This document shows positions 50,956-60,834 of a stretch of 64,000 bases of DNA, in pieces (the stretch's first letter is position 1; each line of letters opens with the position of its first letter). Location: the NCBI RefSeq assembly GCF_003813865.1, contig NZ_RMVG01000007.1:1-64000 (forward strand), given 5' to 3'. This DNA comes from Candidatus Pantoea deserta (GTDB lineage: Bacteria > Pseudomonadota > Gammaproteobacteria > Enterobacterales > Enterobacteriaceae). Below the pieces are notes generated by a model. That model saw only the letters and a program-made list of their open reading frames with translations. It did no database searches and had not been told where the DNA came from. Both the position numbers and the translations under genes were made by a program.

Positions 50956-51951
50956 TTATTTGTCGCGCCAGCGCCAGAGCCGGCTCAGCCACAGCAGCAG
51001 CTGATACCACTGTTTGATGCCGCGCGCGTTGCGCAGCATACGCAGATGCGTTTTGCTGGCGAAGATGTCATGGATAATCGCCTGCTTCGCGGCGGGATCG
51101 GGTTCGCGGCGCACGCAGTGGCAGACGCTGAGCGCTTCATGGGTAATCTGCGCGTGAAAGGTCGGATAAATTTTTACGCTCTGTTTATAGCGTGCGTTTA
51201 TCTCTTCCAGCATCCGGGCGATTTTTAAGTAGTGGCGCTGATACTCGACGTTGCGCTGTCCGGTGCGTTTGCGGTTGCTGATGGAGGCATCGTGCAGGTA
51301 GTAGCGGTAAAAGATCTGTTCGGTATAGCGGACGCGCTGCGCGTTGAGCATAAATTCCGTGGTCCAGGGAATATCCTGATGATGCAGCCCCGGTTCGAAC
51401 CACAGCTGCTTCTGCTCGATCAGCGAGCGGCGATAGATGCCCAGCCAGACCACGTGCAGATAGCGTCGCGTTTTCAGCGCGGTATGAAGCCATTCGGCCC
51501 CGTTCAGCACCGGGGTGCTGCGCAGCCGATCCAGCGGGATCAGGGGCCGGGTGCGCTGATCGCGTTGAAAAAACCATTCGGCGTTGCACTGCGCGGCGTC
51601 CAGATTATCCTGCTCCGCCATCTCGACCAGCGTTTTATACATGTCTGGCTGCATGGTGTCGTCAGCGTCAGGAAAGGTAACGTATTTACCGCGAGCGACA
51701 CGCAGTCCGGCATTGCGCGCGCGCGACACCCCGCCATTTTCCTGATGAATCACCTGGATATGAGGATATTGCGCCGCCCAGGCGTCGGCGCGGGAGCCAG
51801 AACCGTCGGTGGAGCCGTCGTCGACGATAATGATTTCCAGCGAGGTCAGCGTCTGCGCCAGCAGCGACCGCATAAACACGTCAAACATCTCGCCCGCGTT
51901 GTACATGGGAGAGATGATGCTGAGCAGCGGTGAAGTTGAAGATAAATGCAT
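50956..51951 (-). CDS. Family 2 glycosyltransferase of the LPS core locus
   Basis: 331-residue GT-A glycosyltransferase. The N-terminal core LLSIISPMYNAGEMFDVF is followed by IIIVDDGSTDGS near residue 40, the NGGVSRARNAGL loop near 73 and the DADD motif (FPDADDTMQ) near 94. The C-terminal part resembles WaaV-type and related core/outer-core transferases, with a His-rich LHHQDIPWTTEF acceptor segment. The transferred sugar cannot be told. It is between wabN and waaQ on the same strand, so it is probably part of the core operon. Confidence 0.8.
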   Translation of the reverse strand: MHLSSTSPLLSIISPMYNAGEMFDVFMRSLLAQTLTSLEIIIVDDGSTDGSGSRADAWAAQYPHIQVIHQENGGVSRARNAGLRVARGKYVTFPDADDTMQPDMYKTLVEMAEQDNLDAAQCNAEWFFQRDQRTRPLIPLDRLRSTPVLNGAEWLHTALKTRRYLHVVWLGIYRRSLIEQKQLWFEPGLHHQDIPWTTEFMLNAQRVRYTEQIFYRYYLHDASISNRKRTGQRNVEYQRHYLKIARMLEEINARYKQSVKIYPTFHAQITHEALSVCHCVRREPDPAAKQAIIHDIFASKTHLRMLRNARGIKQWYQLLLWLSRLWRWRDK

Positions 51952-52148
51952 AAGCTCTGTTTTTTTCGTTAGTGCTTTAGAGAGTCTGACGACATTTTTT
52001 ATCGTCAGCCATAGTCAGAACAAGGAGGTGTGCAACGTCCGGCTGATTATGGCGACTGATACGCTTTTTTAGATGCATTTCATGCGGTTAATAAAAAAAG
52101 GCAATCTTTTCTTCATCGCGGGCCAGTCGGGCGCTGGCCGATGCGCTC

Positions 52149-53114
52149 TTACCGGCCTTTCTGCGTGAAGCTGGCATGATATTCCGTAAGCGTGCGTCCC
52201 TTGAAACGCGGGCCGACCCAGCTGAAGAGGACCTCAAGATCCTCATAGAGACGTTCAATATCCTGCTCATTTTTAAACGTCGGGCTGCCGTCCGGCATAA
52301 ATTCTGACGAGTGCAGCATAAACTCGACATAATCCTGTCCCTCCGCCAGCGACTGTTCGATAACGCGCTTCATGTTTGCCACATTGCCGCCGGATGGACG
52401 CAACCAGTAAACCGCCGGGCTGCGCTGTTTGCCGCGTAGCTTATAGATGCCCTGCTTGAAGGCGCTCATTAGCGGAGAATATTTATACTGAATGCTCATC
52501 GGCACTTCCAGCAGCGGCGAATCGCCCGCGCGAGAAATATCGCCGGGATCGATAAAATAGGCGTGGCGGGGAAAATGAGTGTAGTCCGTGCCGCCGTTGC
52601 CCTGCGGAGCGCCACGGTTAAAGCGCCAGTTAACGCGCGGGGTGACGGAGCAGTCGACCAGATAACCCAGTTCCGTCAGCACCGCCGCGTAGCGTTCGTC
52701 AAAAGCCCAGCGGCCCGCGCGATGGCTGCGCATTTTAGTCTGGAAGGTCTCTTCCAGCAGCTGCGTCATAAAGATGACTTTAGCGCGCAGCACGTCGTCA
52801 GGGTACTCAATCAGATAGGGTTGCCAGCGCCAGTCGTCATCGGTCAAGGGCGCTTCCGGCGGGCTGTTCCAGGCGTGCAAATGCATACCGACTTCGCCCT
52901 GGTTGCGCGCAATGACATCGCGGGCAAATTCAACGTAAGCCGGATCGATCGCCATTTCGTAGTTAGTGAGCCAGGTCGGCTTCAGGCCAAAGCGTTCACA
53001 CAGCGACTGAAAGCGCGGCAGAAAAGCCGTATTGCGCGTCGTAATGGCGCGATGATTGCGCCAGAGGTTATCGCCTTCAGTATCGATAGTAATAAGGAAT
53101 GATGGCTGTGTCAT
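52149..53114 (-). CDS. wabN: WabN-like polysaccharide deacetylase family protein
   Basis: 321-residue NodB-like deacetylase. Motif 1 is TIDTEGDN near residue 9, with the second metal ligands in GMHLHAWNSP near 77; the catalytic-barrel RAGRWAFDE segment is near 132, and FMLHSSEFMPDG near 258 carries a late histidine. No signal peptide, so it acts in the cytoplasm. In Klebsiella and Serratia WabN deacetylates core GlcNAc to glucosamine after WabH action, and the setting beside wabG, waaQ and waaE fits that role. The start is the ATG at 53114 with AGGAAG 6 bases upstream, 20 codons inside the longest open frame. Confidence 0.75.
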   Translation of the reverse strand: MTQPSFLITIDTEGDNLWRNHRAITTRNTAFLPRFQSLCERFGLKPTWLTNYEMAIDPAYVEFARDVIARNQGEVGMHLHAWNSPPEAPLTDDDWRWQPYLIEYPDDVLRAKVIFMTQLLEETFQTKMRSHRAGRWAFDERYAAVLTELGYLVDCSVTPRVNWRFNRGAPQGNGGTDYTHFPRHAYFIDPGDISRAGDSPLLEVPMSIQYKYSPLMSAFKQGIYKLRGKQRSPAVYWLRPSGGNVANMKRVIEQSLAEGQDYVEFMLHSSEFMPDGSPTFKNEQDIERLYEDLEVLFSWVGPRFKGRTLTEYHASFTQKGR

Positions 53115-53297
53115 AGTGTCTTCCTGAACGCCCAGCAAAGGCGCAATAGTACGCCTGGCCGACAGCTGGCGCAAAGCAAAGTGTTACGTTGCTGTTGCGC
53201 TGGCGTCACATGATTTACTGCGGGTCAGCGCTTTCGTACTATAGCCGGGCTTAAGGCGTCCAGATGGCGGACTTTTCTCAGTCAATAAGGAAATATT

Positions 53298-54425
53298 TTG
53301 TCGAAACGCATCCTGATGGTGATCGATGGTCTGCCCGGCGGCGGCGCGGAAAAAGTGGTGATAACGCTGGTAGCGGGGCTGCTGGCGGCCGGACACCGCG
53401 TTTCGCTTTTTTCGCTGCGCAAGGTGTGTGAGTACGCGCTGCCTGCGAGCGTGGATTATCAGGTTATCGAGGATCGCTGCCGTCATCCCTTGCGTAAGCT
53501 CACCGAGCTGCAGCGACGGGCGCGTCAGCTGGATAAGGCAGTCCTGGCGGCCGTAGGCAGCGGCGGCGAGTTTGATCTGGTCGTCTCCCATCTGCACAAG
53601 ACCGATCGTATTGTCAGACGCTGCGCCACGCTGAAGGCGGATAACACCTGGTTCTGTCTGCACGGCGTCTTTTCCGCCTCCTACCTGGGACACCGCAGCG
53701 GCTTGTCGCGCTGGCTTAAGGCGCGCAAGATCCAGCGAGTCTATCAGCAGCGCAACGTTATCGGCGTCTCCGCCTATGTGCTGGCGGATTTAAAAAAGGC
53801 GTTTGCCGTCAGCCCGCGTCGGGAAGCGGTAATCGCTAACCCGTTCGACATTGCGGCCATTAAGTCGCTGGCGCAGGCGCCGCTTACGCCGCCGGCCGGC
53901 GACTATATACTGCACGTGGGCCGCTTTCATGAAACCAAACGCCATGACCGGCTGCTTCAGGCCTATGCGCTTACCGGTCTGGCTATACCGCTGGTGCTGC
54001 TGGGTAAGGGAAGCGCGGAAAAAACCGCAGCGCTGCGTGCGCAGGCGCAGGCGCTGGGTATTGAGCAGCGCGTAATTTTTCAGGGCTTTTCTGACAATCC
54101 CTATGCCTGGATGGCGCGCGCCAGCCTGCTGGTAGTCAGTTCCGACAGTGAAGGCTTTGGCAATGTGCTGATCGAGTCGATGCTGTGCGGCACGCCAGTG
54201 GTCAGCACGCGCTGTCCAGGCGGCCCGGTCTCCCTGCTTCAGGGCGAGCTGGCGCGCGGGCTGGCCGATCTGAATCCCGTTTCCCTGGCGAATGCGATGC
54301 TGGAGATCTACCGGCAGCCGCCTGACCTGACGCAAATCGACTTCTCGGCGTTTGATACCCAGGCGGTGTGCGAGCAGTATCTGGCGCTGACAGCGACAGA
54401 TTTTGCAGACGGCAGCGCAGTCTGA
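53298..54425 (+). CDS. Family 4 glycosyltransferase of the LPS core locus
   Basis: 375-residue GT-B enzyme beginning with a TTG codon supported by TAAGGA 6 bases upstream. N-terminal acceptor domain starts RILMVIDGLPGGGAEKVV. The donor domain has LHVGRFHETKRHDRLLQA near residue 213 and VVSSDSEGFGNVLIESMLCG near 278 with the EX7E motif. It may be WabH-like (GlcNAc transfer to the GalA added by WabG, giving WabN its substrate); this rests on gene content only. It is the only rightward gene between wabN and tdh and has its own promoter region. Confidence 0.8.
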   Translation: MSKRILMVIDGLPGGGAEKVVITLVAGLLAAGHRVSLFSLRKVCEYALPASVDYQVIEDRCRHPLRKLTELQRRARQLDKAVLAAVGSGGEFDLVVSHLHKTDRIVRRCATLKADNTWFCLHGVFSASYLGHRSGLSRWLKARKIQRVYQQRNVIGVSAYVLADLKKAFAVSPRREAVIANPFDIAAIKSLAQAPLTPPAGDYILHVGRFHETKRHDRLLQAYALTGLAIPLVLLGKGSAEKTAALRAQAQALGIEQRVIFQGFSDNPYAWMARASLLVVSSDSEGFGNVLIESMLCGTPVVSTRCPGGPVSLLQGELARGLADLNPVSLANAMLEIYRQPPDLTQIDFSAFDTQAVCEQYLALTATDFADGSAV

Positions 54426-54500
54426 GAAGCGGACGGCAGGGGCAGGCGAAGCCATCTCTGCCGTGGCGCTGATAGCCCGCGCAGCCGTTTATTGCCGTCG

Positions 54501-55541
54501 TTATGCCGGCTTTTCGTCCCAGCTCAGCACCACTTTCCCTGAAAGTCCGGAACGCATCTGGTCGAAGCCCTGCTGAAAATCGTCGATATGATAGCGGTGC
54601 GTAATAATCGGTGTGAGATCGAGTCCTGACTGAATAAGCGCGGCCATCTTGTACCAGGTTTCAAACATTTCGCGTCCATAGATGCCTTTGATAAACAGGC
54701 CTTTGAAAATCACCTGATTCCAGTCAATCGCCATTTCGCCCGGCGGAATACCCAGCAGCGCAATTCGACCGCCGTGATTCATCACCTCCAGCAGCGTGCG
54801 GAACGCCGGCGGCGCGCCGGACATCTCCAGCCCCACATCGAAACCCTCTGTCATGCCCAGCTCGTTCATGACGCCGCGCAGATCTTGCTGCGACACGTTT
54901 ACCGCACGGGTCACACCCATCGAACGCGCCAGTTCAAGGCGATAATCGTTGATGTCGGTGATGACGACGTTGCGCGCGCCGGCGTGCTTACAGACCGCGG
55001 CGGCCATAATGCCGATCGGGCCTGCGCCGGAAATCAGCACATCTTCGCCCACCAGGTCGAACGACAGCGCGGTGTGCACCGCGTTGCCGAAGGGATCAAA
55101 AATGGCGGCAAGCTCGTCGGAAATATTATCGGGAATGCGGAAGGCGTTAAACGCCGGGATCACCAGATATTCGGCAAAGCAGCCCTGGCGATTAACGCCG
55201 ACGCCAAGGGCGTTGCGGCATAAATGAGTGCGTCCGGCGCGGCAGTTACGGCAGTGGCCGCAGGTGATATGCCCCTCGCCAGAGACGCGATCGCCGATAG
55301 TAAAGCCGCGCACCTCCTGACCGATCGCCACCACTTCGCCTACGTATTCATGTCCGGTAATCATCGGCACCGGAATCGTCTTGCGCGACCAGTCATCCCA
55401 GTTGTAGATATGGATATCGGTGCCGCAGATAGCGGTTTTGCGGATTTTAATCAGTAAATCATTGTGGCCTGGCTCCGGGATCGGCGCGTCGGTCACCATC
55501 CAGATGCCTTCCCTGGCGTGAAGTTTGGCTAAGGCTTTCAT
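54501..55541 (-). CDS. tdh: L-threonine 3-dehydrogenase
   Basis: 346-residue zinc-dependent medium-chain dehydrogenase oxidising L-threonine to 2-amino-3-ketobutyrate with NAD+ (E. coli 341). Catalytic zinc ligands are in [11 protein letters not shown] (Cys38) and GHEYVGEV; four structural-zinc cysteines are in [15 protein letters not shown]; the NAD site is [11 protein letters not shown]. The ATG at 55541 ([12 protein letters not shown]) matches E. coli; the frame is open 62 codons further, into kbl. Second gene of kbl-tdh, 10 bases after the kbl stop. Four extra C-terminal residues (EKPA) are present. Confidence 0.97.
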   Translation of the reverse strand: MKALAKLHAREGIWMVTDAPIPEPGHNDLLIKIRKTAICGTDIHIYNWDDWSRKTIPVPMITGHEYVGEVVAIGQEVRGFTIGDRVSGEGHITCGHCRNCRAGRTHLCRNALGVGVNRQGCFAEYLVIPAFNAFRIPDNISDELAAIFDPFGNAVHTALSFDLVGEDVLISGAGPIGIMAAAVCKHAGARNVVITDINDYRLELARSMGVTRAVNVSQQDLRGVMNELGMTEGFDVGLEMSGAPPAFRTLLEVMNHGGRIALLGIPPGEMAIDWNQVIFKGLFIKGIYGREMFETWYKMAALIQSGLDLTPIITHRYHIDDFQQGFDQMRSGLSGKVVLSWDEKPA

Positions 55542-55551
55542 TCGGGACTCC

Positions 55552-56748
55552 TCAGGTAATGACGCCAAGCTGTTGGCCGATGCGGGTAAAGGCGGCGACC
55601 GCGCGTTCCAGCTGCTGTAGGGTATGCGCCGCCGAAATCTGCGTGCGGATGCGCGCCTGACCGCGCGGTACGACGGGGTAGAAAAAGCCGGTAACGTAAA
55701 TGCCTTCTTGCTGAAGCCGACGCGCAAATTCCTGCGCCACGCTGGCTTCGCCCAGCATCACGGGAATGATGGCGTGATCGGCGCCGGCCAGGGTAAATCC
55801 GGCTGCCGTCATCTTCTCGCGGAAAAAGCGTGCGTTATCCCACAGGCGCTGGCGCAGTCCATCGCCTTCGCTCAGCAGATCGAGCACGCGAAGAGAGGCG
55901 GCAACGATGGCGGGCGCCAGCGAATTGGAAAAGAGATAGGGACGGGAGCGCTGGCGTAACCACTCAATGACCTCCGCGCGCGCGGCGGTGTAACCGCCGG
56001 ATGCGCCGCCCAGCGCTTTGCCCAGCGTACCGGTGATAATGTCGACACGGCCCATCACCTCGCAATATTCGTGGGTGCCGCGTCCGGAGTTGCCGACAAA
56101 ACCTACCGCATGTGAGTCGTCCACCATTACCAGCGCGTCAAATTCATCGGCGAGATCGCAGATGGCGCGCAGATTAGCGATCACGCCGTCCATGGAAAAG
56201 ACGCCATCGGTGGCGATAAGAAGATGGCGCGCGCCTTTTTCCCGCGCCTCCACCAGACAGGCGCGCAGCGCCTGCATATCGTTGTTGGCATAGCGATAGC
56301 GCTGAGCCTTGCACAACCGCACGCCGTCAATAATCGAGGCGTGGTTCAGCGCGTCGGAAATAACGGCGTCTTCCGCCTCCAGCAGCGTTTCAAACAGGCC
56401 GCCGTTAGCGTCAAAACATGAGGAGTAGAGGATGGCGTCTTCCATACCGAGAAAGGCCGCCAGCTTTTTCTCCAGCTGCTTATGCGTATCCTGCGTGCCG
56501 CAGATAAAGCGCACCGAGGCCATACCGAAGCCGTGCGAATCCATACCCTCTTTGGCGGCCTGAATCAAAGCCGGATGGTTAGCCAGACCTAAGTAGTTGT
56601 TAGCGCAGAAATTAATAAGGTGTTCGCCCTGACCGACGTCAATGTCGGCGCGCTGAGCGGAGGTAATGATACGCTCTTCCTTGAACAGGCCTTTCTGATG
56701 CGCCGTATCCAGCTGCTGGCGGATCTGCTGATAAAATTGGGCTGGCAT
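55552..56748 (-). CDS. kbl: Glycine C-acetyltransferase (2-amino-3-ketobutyrate CoA ligase)
   Basis: 398-residue PLP enzyme splitting 2-amino-3-ketobutyrate with CoA into glycine and acetyl-CoA; it pairs with Tdh for threonine catabolism. The alpha-oxoamine synthase motif with the PLP lysine is [14 protein letters not shown] near residue 244, and DDSHAVGF is near 210. The ATG at 56748 reproduces the E. coli length; a directly preceding ATG is also possible. It diverges from hldD, as in E. coli, where tdh-kbl also flanks the waa locus. Confidence 0.97.
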   Translation of the reverse strand: MPAQFYQQIRQQLDTAHQKGLFKEERIITSAQRADIDVGQGEHLINFCANNYLGLANHPALIQAAKEGMDSHGFGMASVRFICGTQDTHKQLEKKLAAFLGMEDAILYSSCFDANGGLFETLLEAEDAVISDALNHASIIDGVRLCKAQRYRYANNDMQALRACLVEAREKGARHLLIATDGVFSMDGVIANLRAICDLADEFDALVMVDDSHAVGFVGNSGRGTHEYCEVMGRVDIITGTLGKALGGASGGYTAARAEVIEWLRQRSRPYLFSNSLAPAIVAASLRVLDLLSEGDGLRQRLWDNARFFREKMTAAGFTLAGADHAIIPVMLGEASVAQEFARRLQQEGIYVTGFFYPVVPRGQARIRTQISAAHTLQQLERAVAAFTRIGQQLGVIT

Positions 56749-56979
56749 CATTGTTCTCCTCAGGTCGCGGAAATTTGGCACATCTTACTGAACAGCAAGC
56801 GCGCTAACGATAAATCGACCAGGAGAATGTTAATTTTGCAGCATAGTTCACGTCAGAAGAGGGGACGTTGCGCCGTGTCGGAGTCATCTGGCTGCCTGGA
56901 CCGTGATGTAATGTTATGATGTGAGACATTAGCGCGTGAAACCATCCGTTTCACCCCCACAACTTTTAAGGTACAGCAC

Positions 56980-57912
56980 ATGATTATCGTCACCGGCGGC
57001 GCAGGAATGATTGGTAGTAATATCGTCAAGGCGCTTAACGATCGCGGCATTAGCGATATTCTGGTCGTGGACAACCTGAAAGACGGCACGAAGTTCGTCA
57101 ATCTGGCCGATCTCAACATCAGCGACTACATGGATAAAGAGGAGTTTCTCACCTATATCGCAGCGGGCGAGGATTTTGGCCCAATTGAGGCGGTATTCCA
57201 TGAAGGCGCCTGTTCCGCCACCACTGAGTGGGATGGCAAGTACATGATGGATAACAACTATCAGTACTCCAAAGATCTGCTGCACTACTGCCTGGAACGT
57301 GAGATCCCCTTTCTCTACGCCTCTTCTGCGGCGACCTACGGCGGCCGCAACGACAACTTTATCGAGAAACGCGAATATGAGCAGCCGCTGAACGTTTATG
57401 GCTACTCTAAGATGCTGTTCGACCACTATGTGCGTCAGATCCTGCCGGAAGCGGAGTCGCCGGTATGCGGTTTCCGCTACTTCAACGTGTATGGCCCGCG
57501 TGAAGGACATAAAGGCAGCATGGCAAGCGTCGCGTTCCATCTCAACACGCAAATCGCTGCGGGTGAAAACCCGAAACTGTTTGAGGGCAGCGACGGCTTT
57601 AAGCGCGACTTCATCCATGTCGATGACGTGGTCGCGGTGAATCTGTGGTGTTGGGAAAATAACATTTCCGGCATCTATAATTGCGGCACCGGCCGGGCGG
57701 AATCTTTCCAGGAAGTGGCCGATGCGGTACTGAAATTCCATCAGAAAGGGCAGATCGAATACATCCCCTTCCCGGACAAACTAAAAGGTCGCTACCAGGC
57801 TTATACCCAGGCCGATCTTACCAACCTGCGCGCGGCGGGTTATGACAAACCCTTTAAAACCGTGGCGCAGGGCGTGGCTGAATATATGGCCTGGCTGAAC
57901 CGCAGCGCATAA
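56980..57912 (+). CDS. hldD: ADP-glyceromanno-heptose 6-epimerase HldD (RfaD)
   Basis: 310-residue SDR-family epimerase converting ADP-D-glycero- to ADP-L-glycero-beta-D-manno-heptose, the donor for WaaC, WaaF and WaaQ. The NADP site [14 protein letters not shown] is at residues 7-20, and the catalytic YGYSKMLFD (Tyr-x3-Lys) near 140. The length equals E. coli. First gene of hldD-waaF-waaC-waaZ-like-waaL; the gap to kbl (231 bases) must hold its promoter, heat-inducible in E. coli. Confidence 0.98.
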   Translation: MIIVTGGAGMIGSNIVKALNDRGISDILVVDNLKDGTKFVNLADLNISDYMDKEEFLTYIAAGEDFGPIEAVFHEGACSATTEWDGKYMMDNNYQYSKDLLHYCLEREIPFLYASSAATYGGRNDNFIEKREYEQPLNVYGYSKMLFDHYVRQILPEAESPVCGFRYFNVYGPREGHKGSMASVAFHLNTQIAAGENPKLFEGSDGFKRDFIHVDDVVAVNLWCWENNISGIYNCGTGRAESFQEVADAVLKFHQKGQIEYIPFPDKLKGRYQAYTQADLTNLRAAGYDKPFKTVAQGVAEYMAWLNRSA

Positions 57913-57928
57913 GGAACGCGTACCAGCG

Positions 57929-58987
57929 ATGAAAATTCTGGTCATTGGCCCGTCGTGGGTCGGCGATATGATGATGTCGCAAAGTCTCTATCGCACCCTC
58001 AAGGCGCAGCATCCCGATGCGGTAATCGACGTGATGGCGCCCGCGTGGTGTCGTCCGCTGCTGTCGCGCATGCCGGAAGTTAACCTGGCGCTGGCGATGC
58101 CGCTGGGGCACGGCGCGCTGGCGCTCGGCGAGCGCCGCCGCATCGGTCGCGCCTTGCGCGCCAGCGGCTACGATCGCGCCTATGTCCTGCCAAATTCGTT
58201 CAAATCTGCGCTGGTGCCTTTCTTCGCCGGCATTAAGCGTCGCGTCGGCTGGCGTGGCGAAATGCGCTACGGCTTGCTTAACGACGTGCGGGTGCTGGAT
58301 AAAGCCGCGTTTCCGTTGATGGTGGAGCGTTATATCGCGCTGGCGTACGACGCGCCGGTCGCGTCGGCGCAACAGCTGCCTCAGCCGCTGCTCTGGCCGC
58401 AGCTTCAGGTTGAAGAGCAGGAGATGATCGAGACCGCCGCTCAGTTTCAGCTGGCGGCGGAACGGCCGCTGATCGGTTTTTGTCCCGGCGCGGAATTTGG
58501 TCCGGCGAAACGCTGGCCCCATTACCACTATGCCGCGCTGGCGCAGCAGCTGATCGCGGAAGGCAAACAGGTGGTGCTGTTCGGCTCGGCGAAGGATCGA
58601 GCCTGTGGCGACGAGATTATCGCGGCGCTCCCCGCTGAGGCGCGCCCATATTGCCGCAATCTGGCCGGCGAAACCCAGCTTGAGCAGGCCGTGATCCTGA
58701 TTGCGCGCTGCGATGCCGTGGTCAGCAATGATTCCGGTCTGATGCATATCGCCGCCGCGCTGAATCGTCCGCTGGTGGCGCTGTACGGGCCGAGCAGTCC
58801 CGACTTTACGCCGCCGCTGTCAAAACAGGTGCGCATTATTCGGCTGATTACCGGCTATCATAAGGTCCGTAAAGGCGATGCCGAGCAGGGCTATCACCAG
58901 AGCCTGATCGACATCCAGCCGCAGCGCGTTCACCAGGCGCTGAGCGAACTGCTGGCGCATCCGCAGGAGACGTCATGCACGTCCTGA
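57929..58987 (+). CDS. waaF: ADP-heptose:LPS heptosyltransferase II WaaF (RfaF)
   Basis: 352-residue GT9 enzyme adding the second heptose of the inner core (E. coli 348). It starts MKILVIGPSWVGDMMMSQSL. Conserved PGAEFGPAKRWPHYHYA is near residue 188, and the donor motif VSNDSGLMHIAAALNRP near 264. It overlaps waaC by 13 bases, so the two heptosyltransferases are translationally coupled. Confidence 0.97.
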   Translation: MKILVIGPSWVGDMMMSQSLYRTLKAQHPDAVIDVMAPAWCRPLLSRMPEVNLALAMPLGHGALALGERRRIGRALRASGYDRAYVLPNSFKSALVPFFAGIKRRVGWRGEMRYGLLNDVRVLDKAAFPLMVERYIALAYDAPVASAQQLPQPLLWPQLQVEEQEMIETAAQFQLAAERPLIGFCPGAEFGPAKRWPHYHYAALAQQLIAEGKQVVLFGSAKDRACGDEIIAALPAEARPYCRNLAGETQLEQAVILIARCDAVVSNDSGLMHIAAALNRPLVALYGPSSPDFTPPLSKQVRIIRLITGYHKVRKGDAEQGYHQSLIDIQPQRVHQALSELLAHPQETSCTS

Positions 58988-59937
58988 TCGTCAAAACGTC
59001 CTCAATGGGCGATGTGCTTCACACGCTTCCCGCTTTAACAGACGCCATGCAGGCGATCCCCGGCATCCGCTTTGACTGGGTAGTGGAAGAGAATTTTGCC
59101 CAGATCCCTGGCTGGCATCCGGCGGTGGATAAGGTCTTGCCTGTCGCGATCCGCCGCTGGCGCAAACACTGGTTCGGCAGTCAGCAGCGCGAAGAGCGCG
59201 TGCGCTTCAAACGCGATCTCCAGTCGCGCCAGTATGATGTGGTCATTGACGCGCAGGGGTTGATCAAAAGCGCCGCGCTGGTGACCCGACTGGCAAGAGG
59301 GGTAAAGCACGGCCAGGATAGCCGCAGCGCCCGTGAGCCATTTGCCAGCTGGTGGTACGATCAACGCCATGAGATCGATAAAAAGCAGCATGCGGTAGAG
59401 CGCACGCGTGAGCTGTTCGCAAAGAGTCTCGGCTATGAAAAACCGCAAACCCAGGGCGACTACGCTATCGCCGCGCACTTTCTACAGGCTGTGTCGCAGG
59501 ATACGCGTCCTTATTTGGTGTTTCTGCATGCCACCACGCGCGACAACAAGCACTGGCCGGAAAGTCACTGGCGCGAGCTGATCGGCCTGCTCCAGCCCTC
59601 GGGGCTGCGTATCAAGCTGCCCTGGGGCGCGGAACATGAACACCAGCGCGCGCAGCGGCTGGCGGAAGGGTTTGACTCTGTCGAGGTGCTGCCAAAGCTG
59701 ACGCTGGAAGCGGTGGCTCGCGAGCTGGCGGGCGCCAGAGCGATCGTCTCGGTGGATACCGGTTTGAGCCATCTGACGGCGGCGCTGGATCGGCCAAATA
59801 TCACCCTGTATGGGCCAACCGATCCGGGACTGATTGGCGGTTATGGCCAGAATCAGCAGGCGATAAAAGCGAGCAGCGGCAGTATGGATTCAATCAGCGC
59901 TGAAGATGTTCTGGTTAAGCTCAGGGAATTACTCTGA
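58975..59937 (+). CDS. waaC: ADP-heptose:LPS heptosyltransferase I WaaC (RfaC)
   Basis: 320-residue GT9 enzyme adding the first heptose to Kdo2-lipid A (E. coli 319). It begins MHVLIVKTSSMGDVLHTLPA with the general-base Asp13 in SSMGDV. Conserved features are VVIDAQGLIKSA near residue 92, HATTRDNKHWPESHW near 184, and SVDTGLSHLTAALDRP near 260. The next gene begins on the base after its stop codon. Confidence 0.98.
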   Translation: MHVLIVKTSSMGDVLHTLPALTDAMQAIPGIRFDWVVEENFAQIPGWHPAVDKVLPVAIRRWRKHWFGSQQREERVRFKRDLQSRQYDVVIDAQGLIKSAALVTRLARGVKHGQDSRSAREPFASWWYDQRHEIDKKQHAVERTRELFAKSLGYEKPQTQGDYAIAAHFLQAVSQDTRPYLVFLHATTRDNKHWPESHWRELIGLLQPSGLRIKLPWGAEHEHQRAQRLAEGFDSVEVLPKLTLEAVARELAGARAIVSVDTGLSHLTAALDRPNITLYGPTDPGLIGGYGQNQQAIKASSGSMDSISAEDVLVKLRELL

Positions 59938-60834
59938 ATGGGCTCGCTCTGGAAGCAGATTTACCGTTACACCCATCCACGCAGCTACCGACACAGCGAA
60001 AACCTTTGGCCGCACGTCAGGATAACCCGCGCGCCGGAAGGGCATATCCGTTCGCTGGTCTGGAAAGGTAAGCCGATCGCTATCGAAGATCTGTCAGCGC
60101 TACGCGGCACCCATCGCGAGCCTCTGGCTATTGTGGCTACCGGACCCTCGGTGAAAACGCTGGATAAGCAAAAGCTGTCGCAGTTTACCTCGCTTGGCGT
60201 TAACGGCGCTTACCATCTGCGCGATCGCATTAAATTCGACTACTACGTGATTGTGGATCGTGATTTCGTCGCGGACCGGCAGGAAATCGTGCGGCAGATC
60301 GTACAGGACCGCGATCTGTTGCTGTTTATTACCGTTCAGTGTCTGCATGATATTTTCTGCGCGCTGGGCAGCGACGCCGTGAAATGTCGTCTCGCTATTG
60401 TCGAAGATATAAGACACAAGGTTTTTCAGCCGCTGGTGAAGCCCGCTGACTACGCCAGGAAAAGCCAGCAGCTTTCCGGACTCGTAGTCGATGCTGAAAA
60501 CAGCGAAATCGGTTATTGCCGGGATATTCGCCAGGGCGTGGTCGATGCGGGCACCGTCGCCTACTGGGCACTACAAATCGCGCATTATTTAGGCGCGCCG
60601 ACTATCCTGATCGCCGGGGTAGATATGAACAACTTTTCTTCGCCGCGTTTTTATGAAAATGCGGCGGACGTCATGCCGAGTCTGCTGGAAACCTGTTTCT
60701 TGTCACTGATTAAACCGTCATTTTCACATGCCAGTCGAATAATGAAAGAGGAAAATATTGTGGTTTATAACTTGTCGCCGGACAGCGCGCTGGAAAGTCA
60801 TATTTTTAAAAAGGTATCGCTGAATGATCTCTGA
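59938..60834 (+). CDS. WaaZ-like LPS core protein (possible Kdo III transferase)
   Basis: 298-residue cytoplasmic protein without a classical glycosyltransferase fold signature. It contains LAIVATGPSVKTLD near residue 62, LGVNGAYHL near 86, FDYYVIVDRDFVADR near 100 and VDAGTVAYWALQIAHYLG near 201. It then has LIAGVDMNNFSSPRFYE. This pattern is like E. coli WaaZ, which affects addition of a third Kdo and is linked to truncated-core glycoforms; the match is from memory of the family and not a search. It starts directly after waaC and overlaps waaL by 11 bases, so it is firmly part of the core operon. Confidence 0.6.
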   Translation: MGSLWKQIYRYTHPRSYRHSENLWPHVRITRAPEGHIRSLVWKGKPIAIEDLSALRGTHREPLAIVATGPSVKTLDKQKLSQFTSLGVNGAYHLRDRIKFDYYVIVDRDFVADRQEIVRQIVQDRDLLLFITVQCLHDIFCALGSDAVKCRLAIVEDIRHKVFQPLVKPADYARKSQQLSGLVVDAENSEIGYCRDIRQGVVDAGTVAYWALQIAHYLGAPTILIAGVDMNNFSSPRFYENAADVMPSLLETCFLSLIKPSFSHASRIMKEENIVVYNLSPDSALESHIFKKVSLNDL

